From the NCBI GenBank assembly GCA_000310025.1, contig FN649726.1, forward strand, positions 3,195,070 through 3,259,069: a DNA stretch of 64,000 nucleotides, written 5' to 3'. The translations under genes were made by a program, and so were the position numbers. The DNA is from Ectocarpus siliculosus (taxonomy: Eukaryota > Sar > Phaeophyceae > Ectocarpales > Ectocarpaceae). Under the pieces are notes generated by a model. The model was given only the letters and a program-made list of their open reading frames with translations, searched no databases and was not told the origin of the DNA. Position 1 is the stretch's first letter. Each line of letters opens with the position of its first letter. This document shows positions 1 through 12,800 of this stretch, in pieces.

Positions 1-627
1 ATGGTGTATTCGGATATCTGTGCATACCATTCAATCGTTATCCACATTTAGTCGGGTTTGGCTAAAAACGTCAAAACAGGTCGCCTTACACACAGTACCG
101 GCAGCACCGACCGAGTAGACGGCACGGTATTCACGCGGTTGACATTCTACGCTTACCCCCATGGCAACAGCAGAAGACGAGTGTGTACATCTCTCGTTTG
201 CCAGTGAACATCCGCGCTCTTTTGACTTTTTTTTTGGCCGCGAGGTGCTCCTTCCGTCTTCGTCTTCGACGCCCTTCATTGACACCGGGGAATGTCAGTA
301 GTCACAGCCGTGTCGCAGTTGCGTTTTTCGCTCGGCGAAACCCGCTTCTTCCCGGTGGCAGTGACAAAAGCCAAGTGTCGACATCCGCGGCATTTTATTT
401 GACGAAAAAATGAACCACCAAGTTTTTGATCAGGCTAACGCAGTCTTACTATCTGTGCACGGGCGGTTGACGGACAAGGGCATTCCCCTGGTCTACTCGA
501 GCTCGCTCGTTGTGCACACGCCGCGAGCTAATCACCGGAACACCCTGATGATGACGAACAGAACACTTGACAATCTCTAAAATTCAACCAACAGGTAATC
601 ACGACATCAGGAAAGGAGGCCAGCAGC
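1..627. other. No gene seen; upstream region of the repeat gene
   Basis: Only short open frames with no recognisable product occur here. The stretch would be promoter and 5' UTR of the large gene if its start at 628 is right. No TATA box or other element could be assigned with confidence. Confidence 0.4.
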
Positions 628-864
628 ATGCGAGAGAGCCTGAACACCCGCGGGAGAGGCGGCAGCAACTTTCCCGGGACCACGGTATCAATGAATGACG
701 TCGACGGCGAGGTGAAGGGCCTCACCACCGCCAGCGCCATCTGGATTACCGCGGGACTGGGGATGGCGTGTGGGGCGGGGCTTCTTTTCATCGCCATGCT
801 CGGGGCTGGTTTGACGGTCGGCATCCTCAAGATCTCCGAAGTGACCACGTCCGTCCAGAAGAAG
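628..864 (+). CDS. Candidate first exon with a transmembrane segment
   Basis: The ATG at 628 opens 79 codons with a hydrophobic stretch at residues 37-68 rich in Gly, Ala, Leu and Ile. The frame stops at 868-870, but an AAG|GTGTGA donor at 864/865 would end the exon in phase 0, the phase needed by the exon at 2798. It may instead be an independent 80-aa small membrane protein. No exon was found for certain in between. Confidence 0.42.
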
Positions 865-3800
865 GTGTGATGTGACACCTAAACAAGCGGTTGTTTTTTT
901 TTGCCCACCCGTTGAACAGTCAAGAGCCTGGTCCGGTGAGAACCCGGCGTGCTCCGTCCCGACTTTGTAGGGATGCGAGATCAATGGTCTAACGACGACG
1001 GCATGCACGACCATGAGTACCCCCCCCCCCCCCCCGTCCAACAGCCGAGAGAGCCCTTGTTCCCTTTCCAAAGGGACGGGTGGTCAATGGTCAAATGATT
1101 AAGGCAAGCAACAAATGGGTACGCCCCCCCCCCCCCGTCGAACAGCCGAGAGAGCCCTTGGATTCGTTTTTTCAGCGCCGCCGTTCAAGTACGTTGTTGC
1201 CGTCGCCCTTGCGTCAATAAACCGAAACACGTTCCGATCTGTACCCGGCACCCCCGCAACACCGGCAGTGACATGTAGGTCACAAGGCTGACAAGAACGA
1301 AGTGTTGTTGAGATGAAACGGCACCATTAAGGTAGGTTCTCTCAACTCGCTGGGGGGAAGTGGCCCCTAAATTTTTTATTCCATCCATTCAGACGTCAAT
1401 CAAGCGAGGGGAATCAGGTCCGAGAGGAGGGTAGAACCCACCGCTGTGACTGGGAGCCCGACTATTTTTGAAGAAAAGCTACGGGTATGCATACAGCACC
1501 ACTCCATTTGCAAAGGGACTCCTCGCACACCTGCAATGTCTGGGTATGCATACAGCACCACTCCATTTGCAAAGGGACTCCTCGCACACCTGCAATGTCT
1601 GGTTGATTGTTGTGTTTTTCGACCACCTGCTGTCCATATCGAGCCGAAGTATTAGAGGGGATGGACAGGTGTGGTTTGAAAGAGCAGCAGCGCACGTAGT
1701 CTGTAGCGTCAAGATTAAGGCAATTTCTAGGTGAATGTTGCGGAAAATGTTCGTGGTTAGTGGTAAGTGTTTACCTGTGCTTTGGAGGCCAAGCAAAACA
1801 TTGGTCCAGGCTAACCCAAACCGTTAGCCAAACGGATTTTAATCAGCTCAAACTGGTGCCCGATACGCCTGATCTCCCCCAAGGTTGTACCGACGCTTCG
1901 GGCGCTTGGAGTCGCTATAAACGTTGGAGACGTGTTAAGCCGAAAATACTCGCCTTGGGTTCTGCAAACGTCCATCATGTTGTTTAATGGAAAATATCAT
2001 GTTCAAGCCGAGCGTAGATGGCGTTTAATTCAGGTCCTTAGGGCGTATCCGAGGTTACACCTCCGATGATGGTGTCTGACTTAACTGGTCTCTTCCTATT
2101 GCGAGTGGGTTGCCTGTGTGATGATGCTTTATGAAAGACAAGCATTCGCGGCGTGAGCTGTTTTTTGTTGTTGATTGAAGGCGGTCCAGCAAGTACTCCG
2201 TGTTCAAAGTGAAAACGAAAACCGGAGAAAGCTGTTTCGAAAGTTCCTACGCCGTGCGAGACGCTTGCATCTCTTCATTGAAGCACCCTACATCCAATCC
2301 ACTTGCGCCCGAAACAAACCAATAACTGAGCGCAGACAACGGTATCGAACGCCTGGCCTCGGCTTTTGCGTTGACCAGGAGTGAGAGGTTTGTACCGTTG
2401 TCGTCTGCTCTCGGCTTGGGGTATTTGTTGGCCGTTGGGAGAGATGAAGAGCGACGTGTTGGCTCTCTCCGTTCGCATGAAAACGGTGGTGACAAAGGTT
2501 CCTATTTTTGTGTACGCTCGCCACTGAATCGTCAAGGCTGCACAGCTGGGATGGGTCGAAGCTTTCGAAGAGCGCGAGGCGTTCGGTGTTCATGACGCTG
2601 TGGTTGTTTTTGAAGGACCCGTTGTTGATGTATCCGTTGTTGGTGTGCCGTCCGTGTTGATACTTGCACACCGCTCGGCCTTTGATCGCGAAGATCCCTC
2701 TGTTCCTTCCTTCCTCCCTCCCTCCTTCCCACCCTTTCTCCTTTCCTCTCTTCTGCTTTTGTTTTCCCCTCGATGGACCCTAATTCGTCTCACATAGTGG
2801 GCCCGGGTGCGCTCGGTGCTGAGGCCAAAGTTGGCTCAAAAGCTGGCCGACGAGGCGAACACAGAAATAACCGGTTCGACTCCCGAGCACAACCACGAAG
2901 ACCACGACGACGACGAGGAGGACGATGTGGACCACGAGCAAGAAATGGCGAGTAAGGAGCAGCAGGAGAGGCAAGAGAAGGAGAAGGAGGAAAGGCAGGA
3001 GATCAATGACAAGACGGAGAAGGAGAAAGAGCACTATCGCCTGAAGCTGCTCGAGGTGGAACAGGAGAATGAGAAGCTGAAGGCGCAGAACAAGGTGGAC
3101 GAGCGCGTGGTGGAGGAGGCCGGCAGCCCGGTTCCGTCCGGCAAGCCCGGCAGGGGGGAGGCGGACTCCGGCGAGCATCGGGGGCCCTCGCCGGGTAAAG
3201 AGTCGCAGGACGTGGAGTACGGGTTCGACCCGTTCTACGGAAAACCGTGGGGCACGGAGGTTCCAAAGGTGAGTGCGGACGGGGGCGCGGTGAGGGGAGT
3301 AGGATTGGGCGGGCAAGGTCGCTTGCGAGGGCTTTGAACGGCCATTGACCCACGTTGAAGACTGACTACAACGCAAGGAGAGGCTGGTGATACCGGGAGC
3401 GGTGGCTACGCATTTTTCTGTTGTTGGAGCGAAAACATGTTTCGGTGGCAGACTTCCGGGTGTATCCGTCGAGCTCTTCGTGTTTCCCTTGCTCGTTCTC
3501 TCCTTCCGTGCTTCGAACCCTTGCAACGAAGGTGCGGCCGGGTGTCGGCGATGCCTCGGAAACGCCCCCGGTCACCGGCCCGACGCGTCGAAGACCCCTG
3601 TCCCGCAGCCGTGTCCTGGCCTCCCGCAAGAAGCGGTGGAATCAGAACAGGGGCGGCGGACCCGACATCCGGGTCGACTACACGCCGAACTCGGTGTCGC
3701 TGGACGACGCGGGGGAGGCCGTGTCCGCTCCTCTCGCGTCCCTTGGGCGAAGGGCAGCAGAAGACCCGCGTGTGTCGAGGTCCGCTGCAACCGTTGGAGA

Positions 3801-6800
3801 TATGGTGATGAAGGAGAAGGAGATGGAGAAGCGGCAGCAGACGAAGAAGGCCGGCAGAGACTCTGAGGCCGTGAAGGAGGGGGACAGCAGTGGTGGCGAT
3901 TTGGGGGGCTCTATTGTAACAGACACACGCGGAGGCGGAGGGCTTAAGGTACCTGAAGAGCATCTGCGTACGGTCGAAAGCGCCGCGGCGGTGAGCCTTT
4001 CCTGGGCCATGGATGCTGCCGCTGCCAGTGATGAGAAGGTGGTGCCTGCAGCACAGGGCACGGCGAAGGGACAAGGGGAGACAGAGGCAACGGGAGTATC
4101 CTTGATGCACGGATTGGTGGGCGTCTCGGCAATTGCTGCTGTGGCCGATGGCGGAAATGCAGGAAAAGGCGACGCTGCAGACGAGGGGGGAAAACGGCCT
4201 CTGGACGAAATACCCGCGGCCACGACGGACGTTTCAGGGGAAGTCGAGGCATTTGAGAACGTGGACCATGGACAGAGTGCCGCGCACGCCAACGAAGACA
4301 AGGGCGAGAGCAGTTCGACCGAAGGGGAAATCGGGAGTCGAAGCGCCGCTGCTGAACCCGATCTCGAACGTGCTGCGGCATCATCATCGGCGGTAGCTGA
4401 TGGCGCTGCAGGTGGCCCGTCTGTGGACGGTTCGACAGATGATTCGGGAGCCCCTTGTTTTGAGGATGATGTCCCGGCCGAGACGGTTGCTGCTGTGGAG
4501 AGTAAAGGCGAGGACCCCGATCACCTTTTGCCGGTGGTTGATGAATCGGATGCACCTAAATCTTCATCGGAGCAACTTGCCAGTAGCCAGGAGGACGTGG
4601 CGAAGAAAGCTGCAGCCGAGGAAGGTGTCGCAGAGAGTGCTTCGGATGGAGAACAAACTACAGGGAACGGAGGCATGTCGACGGCGGCGGGTGCGGGCGA
4701 GGATACCACATCGCTCGAGACCGCGGATGCAAGGTGGGGTCTATGTCGTTTTGCGTCTGTAACTCATACCCCAAGACCCTTGCGTGTATTCCATGCTGTA
4801 CGATTGGACCAGTAGATGGTCTCTGTTGTTTTGTTTTGCAGCTCATGCCCTTCATGAACCTTGTGTACGATTGAGCCCAGTACATTTTTGAATATCAATC
4901 GATTTTCCCGACCTCTCTTCTTCTATGCGCGCACACCTGACCGCGCACCGAGTACAAGCATCAAACTGCTGTTCAGGGATATTCACGTATTCTAATGCTA
5001 CAAGGTCCAATGGGGATGCTAGCGACACCTATACATTGCGGTTTTTAGGTGCTCTGTGAACAATGACCAAACGGCAAAGAGCAATATGGACACTATCACC
5101 GACTTCCGAGGTACACATCGTACGCCTTCAGTCTGCCAGAATCACCATTTGAAAGGCAAAAACATCACACAAGGTGGCTGTTGACGACCCCACGATATCC
5201 ATGTATTTCCCGAAAACAAATAAAGATCTTAAATCGAACTGGTTAATTAAACTAAACACACACATTCATCGTGTATGTTGTTGAGAATACACGCTGGGAC
5301 CGGTACGCAGACCTCCTCTGAATGAATTGGATGCTGGGGTTTGTGTTTGCGCGGGGTATAATCCGAATCGCTTGACGCGGACGCAGGGCCGACCCCAGTG
5401 CCGACGGTGCAGACGTCGAGAAGGGCGATGAAGATGGCAAGAGTGCCCTAGCGAAGGAACACGAGAGCATCAAAGACGATGTCGACATGGCAGACAAGGC
5501 TACGAGCGACGCCAGTGTCGGAGGTGGCAGCGGCAGCGGTAACGGTGCTGAGCCAAAGACGGACATGCGAAAAGAGGTCTCGACACCGCTGCCGGAATCG
5601 ACGGCCAAGGCTGAAACCGATAGCTCAGCCTCCGATGCTGGTCGTGGTCGTGATCGGTGGTGGGGCGGTCGCGTCTCGAGCAATGTCGCCCCGGCGTCGG
5701 AGGTGAGTATTGCGGAGCGATCGTCGGCAGAGCCTGACGACGGTAGTGCGACCGGGGAACACGACAGCCAAGCAAGTCTCGCAGCAGGAGCAGCAGAGAC
5801 AGAAAGGGCCCACTCGAGCAGCGTCGGCGGCGGTGTGGACTCGATCCCTTGGTTGAAACCGACGAAGGGAGCCCCCGATGATGGTTCGAGGGCCACGCGC
5901 AAGGATTATACGAGAGGTGGCAAGCCAAAGTGGCGAAAGGGCAGTGGGCGTGGGGACGTGGATGGGTCTGAAGCGAGGAAGGCGGTGGACCGAGGTGGCG
6001 ATTTGGCGAGCTCGGTCACGGTTGAACCACAAGGAGCCGGAGGGCTTGTGGTACCGTCGGCGTCTGAGGAGCCGATCTCAAAGACCGAAACCGCTGATGT
6101 GGTGGACCTTCCAGCGATGGTGGATGACGCCCCTGCCATTGATGAGGAGGTGATGTCCCCAGGGGAGGAGAAGACGGCGGAGAAAGGCGAGACAGAGGCA
6201 GCGGGAGGTTCATCTGTGGACGGTTCGACAGATGATTCGGGAGTCCCTGATGTTGGCGATGATGCCCCGGCAGAGACTGCTGTCGCTGTGGGGACTGAGG
6301 TCGACAACTCCGATTCCCGATTCCCGGCGATTGATGAGGCGGATGCAACTGATTCTTCATCGGGGCAAGTTGGGAGTAGCCCGGGAGACAGGGCGAAGGA
6401 AGATGCAGCGAAGGAAGACGTCGCAGGCAGTTCTTCGGACGGAGAAGAAGCCGCAGGTGGAAGCGGCATATTAACATCAGTGGATTCGTGCACGGAGCCG
6501 CTCGAGGCCGCGGATGCAAGGTAGGGTCTGTAGCCTGTGGGCCTGTAGCCCAGTCTCTGTCGTTTTTTGTGTGCCATCTTCTGCCCTACATTTGCCCTGT
6601 GTGTACGATTGGTCCTATACGTTTTGGAACATCGATCGATTTCCGGACCTGTCTTCTTCTAGTCGGACCACACCTGAGGACACACCGAGTACGACGCATC
6701 AAACTGTTGCAGGGACGATCGCCGATCTATAGCTACAAGGTCCAATGGGGACGCTAGCCATACCAATACGGTTTTGAGGTGCGGCGTGAACAACAACGAA

Positions 6801-9800
6801 ACGGCATAGAGGAGATAAGGACATTTTTACCACCGACGTAGGAGGGACAGATCATACGCTTTTTAGTCTGCCAGAATCGCCTTTTGAACGTAAAAAACTT
6901 CACAAGGTTGCCTTTGACGACCACACGGCTTCCATGTCCTCCCAAAAACCACAGAGAAAATGTTCAAACTACTTTATTTATCTTAACACACCCATTTTTC
7001 GTTTTATTTTATTTTTGAGAATGTAATGGCGGATATTTTCTATGGAAAGTTATTCTTGTACTCAAATATGTCTTGAGCAGTTTCCGTGGAAAACTACAAA
7101 CGCCCTGGGGCCTGTACGCAGCCCTCCTATGAAGGTAGTGCATGCATCACTCCAAACACGCTGGGGGCTGCACGCAGACCTCATCTGAAGGTATTGCATG
7201 CAACACTACAAACACGCTGGGACCTGCACGCAGACCTCCTCTGAAGGAATTGCATGCACGGGGGGTTTTGTTTGCGCGGGATATAATCCGAATCGCTTGA
7301 CACGGACGCAGGGTCGACCCCAGTGCCGACGGTACGGGCGTCGAGGAGGGCGATGAGGACGGCAAGCGTGCCCTAGCGAAGGAACACGATGTCGACATGG
7401 CAGACAAGGCTACGAGCGACGCCAGTGGTGCAGGTGGCGCCGGTAACGGGGCTGACGCTAAGACGGATACACAAGGTGAAGTTTCGACACCTCAGCCGAA
7501 ATTGACGTCCAAGGCTGAAACCGATACCTCTGCCGCCGACGCTGGTCGTGGCCATGATCGGTGGTGGGGCGGTCGCGTCTCGAGCACTGTCTCCCCGGCG
7601 TCGGAGGAAAGCGTTGGTGAGCGATCGTCGGCAGAGCCTGACGACGGTAGTGCGACCGGGGAACAAGACAGCCAGGTTGATCTCGCAGCAAAAGAAGCAG
7701 AGACAGACGGAGCCCACTCGAGCAGCGTCGGCGGCGGTGTGGACTCGATCCCTTGGTTCAAACCGGAGAAGGGAGCCCCTGGTGATGATTCGAGGGCCAC
7801 GCGCAAGGATTATACGAGAGGTGGCAAGCCAATGTGGCGAAAGGGCAGTGGGCGTGGGGACGTGGATGGGTCTGAAGCGAAGAAGGCGGTGGACCGTGGT
7901 GGCGATTTGGCGAGCTCGGTCACGGTTGAACCACAAGGAGCCGGAGGGCTTGTGGTACCGTCGGCGTCTGAGGAGCCGATCTCCAAGGCCGAAACCGCTA
8001 CGGTGGTGGACCTTCCAGCGATGGTGGATGATGTCGCTGCCATTGATGAGGAGGTGATGTCCCCAGGGGAGGAGAAGACGGTGGGGAAAGGTTTGAGAGA
8101 GGCAGCGGGAGGTTCATTTGTGGACGGTTCGACAGATGATTCGGGAGTCCCTGATGTTGGCGATGATACCCCGGCAGAGACTGCTGTCGCTGTCGAGACT
8201 GAGGGCCAGAACTCCGATTCCCGATTCCCGGCGATTGATGAGGCGGGCGTAACTGATTCTTCATCGGGGCAAGTTGGGAGTAGCCCGGGAGACAGGGCGA
8301 AGGAAGATGCAGCGAAGGAAGATATCGCAGGCAGTTCTTCGGACGGAGAAGAAGCCGCAGGTGGAAGCGGCACATCAACGTCAGCGGATTCGAGCACGGA
8401 GTCCATGTCGCTCGAGGCCGCGGATGCAAGGTAGGGTCTGTAGCCTGTGGGCCTGTACCCCAATCTGTGTTTTTTTGTGTGCCATCTTGTGCCCTAAATA
8501 TGCCTTGCGTACCAATATGGTTTGGAATATCAATCTATTTTCCGTCCTGTCTTCTTCTAGTAGCCCCACACCTGAGCGTACACCAATTACGACGCATGTT
8601 ATAGGGACGATCACATAATCTATAGCTACAAACAAGGTTCGGTGGGGACGCTAGCGGAACCAATACGGTTTGAGGTTCGGCGTGAACAATAGCCGCAAGA
8701 GGCGATATGGGCACTTTCACCACCGACGTAAGAGGGACACATATTCACCTTTGCAGTCTGCCATCGCCTTTTGAACGTCAAATTTTACAAGGTAGCCATT
8801 GACGACCCCACGGCATCCATGTCCTCCCCAAAACCAAAGAGACAATGATCAAATTTCGTAGCTAAAATACCACCGATCTTCGTTTTTTTTTTGAATGTAA
8901 TGGCGGATATTTTCTATGGAAAGTTATGTTTGTACACTAAAATATGTCCTTGGCATTTTCCCTGGAAAACTAAAAACCACGCTGGGGCCTGCACACAGTC
9001 CTCCTCTGAAGGCAGTGCATGCAAAACTACAAACACGCTGGGGGCTGCACGCAGACCTCCTCTGAAGGTATTGCATGCAACACTACAAATACGCTGGGAC
9101 CTGCACGCAGACCTCCTCTGAAGGAATTGCATGCATGGGGATTTGTTTGCGCGGGGTATCAAATCCGAATCGCTTGACACGGACGCAGGGCCGACCCCAG
9201 TGCCGACGGTGCAGGCGTCGAGGAGGGCGATGTGGATGGAAAGGATGCCCTAGCGAAAGAAAAGAGCATCAAAGACGATATGCACATGGCAGGTGAAGAC
9301 ACAAGCGACGGCAGCGCGAGTGGTCGAGGTGACAGCGGCAGCGGTAGCAGTAGTCACAGTCCTGAAGCCACGAAGGAGGAGGAGAACGGTGACGGTTTGG
9401 AGAGCTCGGTCACGGTCGACACACAAGGAACCGAAGAGCTTGTCGTACCGTCGGCGTCTGAGGAGCCGGTCGCGGAGGCGGAAAAGGCCACGGTGGCCGT
9501 GGATGCTGCTGCTGCAGTTGATGTGGAGATGGCGCCCGCAGGAGAGAAGAAGACGGTGGGGCATGGCGAGACAGAGGTAGCGGGAGAGGTGTCGACGGAC
9601 GGAGTGGGGGATGTCTCGGGAGCTGCCGCAGAAGCGGAAATTGTTGTCGCTGTAGACAAAGATGCCGGTGGCCAGTCGCTGATCGGCCCAAAAGCCGATC
9701 TCGAGGACCTGATGGCGTCGTCATCGGGAACGGCTGGTGTTGCAGCACGAGATTCATGTGTGTACAGATCGCCAGATGATTCGGCAGCCCCTGGTGTTGA

Positions 9801-12800
9801 CGATGAGAGGCCGGCGCAGGCTAGCGTCGCTGTAAACACTGGAGGCGAGGACACCGATCACGCCCTGACGGCGACTGATCAGACGGATGTGGAGATTGGG
9901 TCTCCATCGGAACAATTTGCGAACGCTGCTACAGCCGAGAACGGCGCCACAGAGAGTGCTTTTGACGGAGAACAAGCTACAGACAGTGGTGGCATGTCGA
10001 AGACAGCGGGTGCGAGTGGGAAGTCCCCGTCGCTCGAGACCGCGGATGCAAGGTGAGGTCTCTCAAGTGTGCGTCTGTAACGAATACCCCACGGCCTTGT
10101 AAGCATTGCATGCCGTGGACCAGTGGATAGTTTTGGTGTGTGTAGTTGTTCCCCTCGCTCGTGCTTGGCAAGTTGAACCAACTCTGCTAACAATCCCATG
10201 CCGAGTGCGGCGCATCGAACTTGCATTTGGATGACTCCATACGGCTGCATGGTAAATCCAACGGGAACACTGACAACCCCGTCTGTTTTGAGGGGAATCG
10301 TGAACGATGTCAGGAGTAGACTATTTTCCATTGAGCACGATGGGTGAACGGGGTTCGGCCCGCTTCACCATAGGATCGATGTCAACGATATATCCTAGCT
10401 CCCACCAATAACAAGACTTGCCCCAGAAACGAAACATGTCCGTCTTGCTTATCATCATGGCCTTCGTTTTGCCAATGGCATCACACGGACGATAGGGCTA
10501 AGCCCGGTGTCGACGATACAGACGACGACGAGGGCGACGATGATGGCAAGAGTGCCCTAGCCAAGGAAGAAGAGATTATGCAAGACGAAGTCGGCGTGGC
10601 AGACAAGGCCGCAAGCGACATCGGGGGCGGCGGTGGAGGTGGCAGCTCCAGCGGTAAACGTACCGAGTCAATAACTGATACACAAGGGGACGTCTCGACA
10701 CCGCAGCCGGCATCGATGGCCACGGCTGAAACCGACAGCTCCAGCTCCGGCGCAGGGCGTTCATGTGAGGACGGGTTGATCAATGGTTCGGGAGCCCCTG
10801 GTGCTGAGGATGACAGCCTGGCAGAGGCTGTTGTCGCTGAAGGCAGTCCAGCCGAGGACTCCGATGACGCCTTGACGGCGGGTGATGAGGCGAAGGTGGA
10901 GGTCGGCTCTTCATCGGGGCAACTGTCGAGTAACCCGAGGGATACAGCGAAGGACTCGACAGCCGAGGAAGATGTTGCAGAGAGTTCTTCGGACGAAGAA
11001 GAAGGTACAGGCAGCGGTATCATGTCGACGGCATCGGGTGCGGGTGTGGAGACCACGTCGCTCGAGACTGCGGATGCGAGGTGGGTTTTCCAACGTATGC
11101 GTGTGAAATCTCGACTGTGCCCAGGGCTTTGCTAGCATTTCATGCGGTTCGATAGGTTTGGTAGATATTTTCGGTGTGTGTGCCGTGGTTTTTCCAAGCT
11201 CCTGCGTGTCAAGTCGAACCAAAGCTAAATAATCGTATACCAAATGTGGCGGATCGAACTTGCATTTGGAGGCCTGTAAACGGTTGCATGGTCAATCCAA
11301 CTGGAACATTGACGAAGCCCATCCGTTCCGAAGCGAATCGCGCACGAAGTCAATATCAGGAAAGCCTCTCCAATCTCCTGTGCAGAGGTTCTCCACATCC
11401 CATTTAACTCCGAGAAGCACTAGTCGAAGGTGTCAATATGACGATTGACCGTACGTGGTAGAAAGTGTAGGCACTGCAGTTCAACGCTCGATCCACAAAG
11501 TGCCTGTGATTTGTTCCCTCGAAGGCGGTGAATATACAAGGATTGCCCCGCTTCGCCTTAGGATCCATCGGTTGTCAAGGATGCCGAAAACGAGTCTTGC
11601 CCCCTCGAAAACCATATAGGTCTGTTTTTTAATACTAAAGAGCCATGGCCTCCGGTTTGCTTTGGTGTGACACTGTCAGATCGCACCACATGGACGACAG
11701 GGCAAAGCCCGATGCCGACGATACAGGCGGTGAGGAGGGCAACGATGATGACAAGAGTGCCCTGGCCAAGGAAGAAAAGAGCATTCAAGGCGATGCCGAC
11801 GCTGCAGAAGAGGCTACCATTGGTGGAGATGACAGCGGCAGCGACAACGGTACGAAACCCAAGACGGACATGCGAGGTGAGGTCTCGACACCGCAACCGG
11901 AATCGACGGCCAAGGCTGCAACCGGCACGTCCGCCTCCGACGCTGGACGTGGCGGTGGTCGGTGGTGGGGCGGTCGCGTCTCGGACACTGTCGCCCCGGA
12001 TTCCGAGGTTATCGTCGGGGCGCGAGCTTCGGCAGAGCCTGACGATGGTCGTGCGACTGAGGAGCAGGACAGTCAGGGTGATTCCGCAGAAGCAGCAGCA
12101 GAGACAGACGGAGTCCGTGGCGATGAGGACTCGTTCCCTTGGTTGAAGCCGGCGAAGGGCGCCCCCGGTGATGGTTTGAGGACGTCGCGCAAGGATTACG
12201 CTAGAGGTGGCAAGCCAAAGTGGCGAAAGGGCGGTGGGCGTGGGGACGTCGGTGGTTCTGATACGGAGAAGGCGGAGGAGAGTGGTGGCGGTTCGGAGAG
12301 CTCGGTCAGGGCCCGCACGCAAGGAGCCGAAGAGGTGGTACCGTCGGCGTCTGAGGAGCCGCTTCCAAAAGTGGAAAAGGCTACGGTGGCCGTAGATGGT
12401 ACTACTGCAGTTGATGAGGCGGTGGCGTCCCCAGGAGAGGAGAGGACGGTGGGACAAGGCGAGAGAGAGGCAGCGGCAGTATCATTGATGGGAGGAGTGG
12501 TGGACCTCTCTGGAGTTGGTGGTTTAGGCGTTGGCGGCGCTGTCTCTGTGGATGCAGACTCCGATGGCGTGACTCCAGCCAACCCGGGCGCCAAGTTGGA
12601 AGACGATGAGGGGTCCTCATCAGCAACTGCTAATGGTGCTGCAGGAGATTCAGCTGTGGAAGGGTTGATGACCGGTTCTGGGGCCCGTGGTGCTGCGGAT
12701 GACAGCCTGGCAGAGGCTGTTGGCACTGTAGACCCTCCAGGCAAAGACTCCGATGATTCTTTGACGGCGGGTGATGAGGCGAATGTGGCGGTCGATTCTT

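Larger units (their letters stand above)
865..2797 (+). other. Intron 1 or intergenic; repeat-bearing
   Basis: About 1.9 kb with no supported exon. It holds a dispersed repeat copy (924-1036), two poly-C-headed duplicates (1019-1059 and 1121-1160) and a perfect two-copy 59-bp tandem repeat (1483-1600). The 3' end is a pyrimidine-rich tract followed by CACATAG at 2791-2797, a good splice acceptor. Confidence 0.5.

Noticed and set aside
1483-1600. CRISPR-like repeat
   Set aside because: Two adjacent identical 59-bp units without spacers; a simple tandem duplication in a eukaryotic intron.
2175-2384. Possible extra exon of the repeat gene (basic, Arg-rich)
   Set aside because: It has an acceptor-like TTGATTGAAG but no suitable donor or coding signature, and it is not needed for frame continuity.
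11645-11700. Start codons just upstream of several repeat exons (for example 11645, 19297)
   Set aside because: These lie in intron sequence that happens to be open into the exon; the conserved AG acceptor and matching phases of all paralogues show that the exon starts later.
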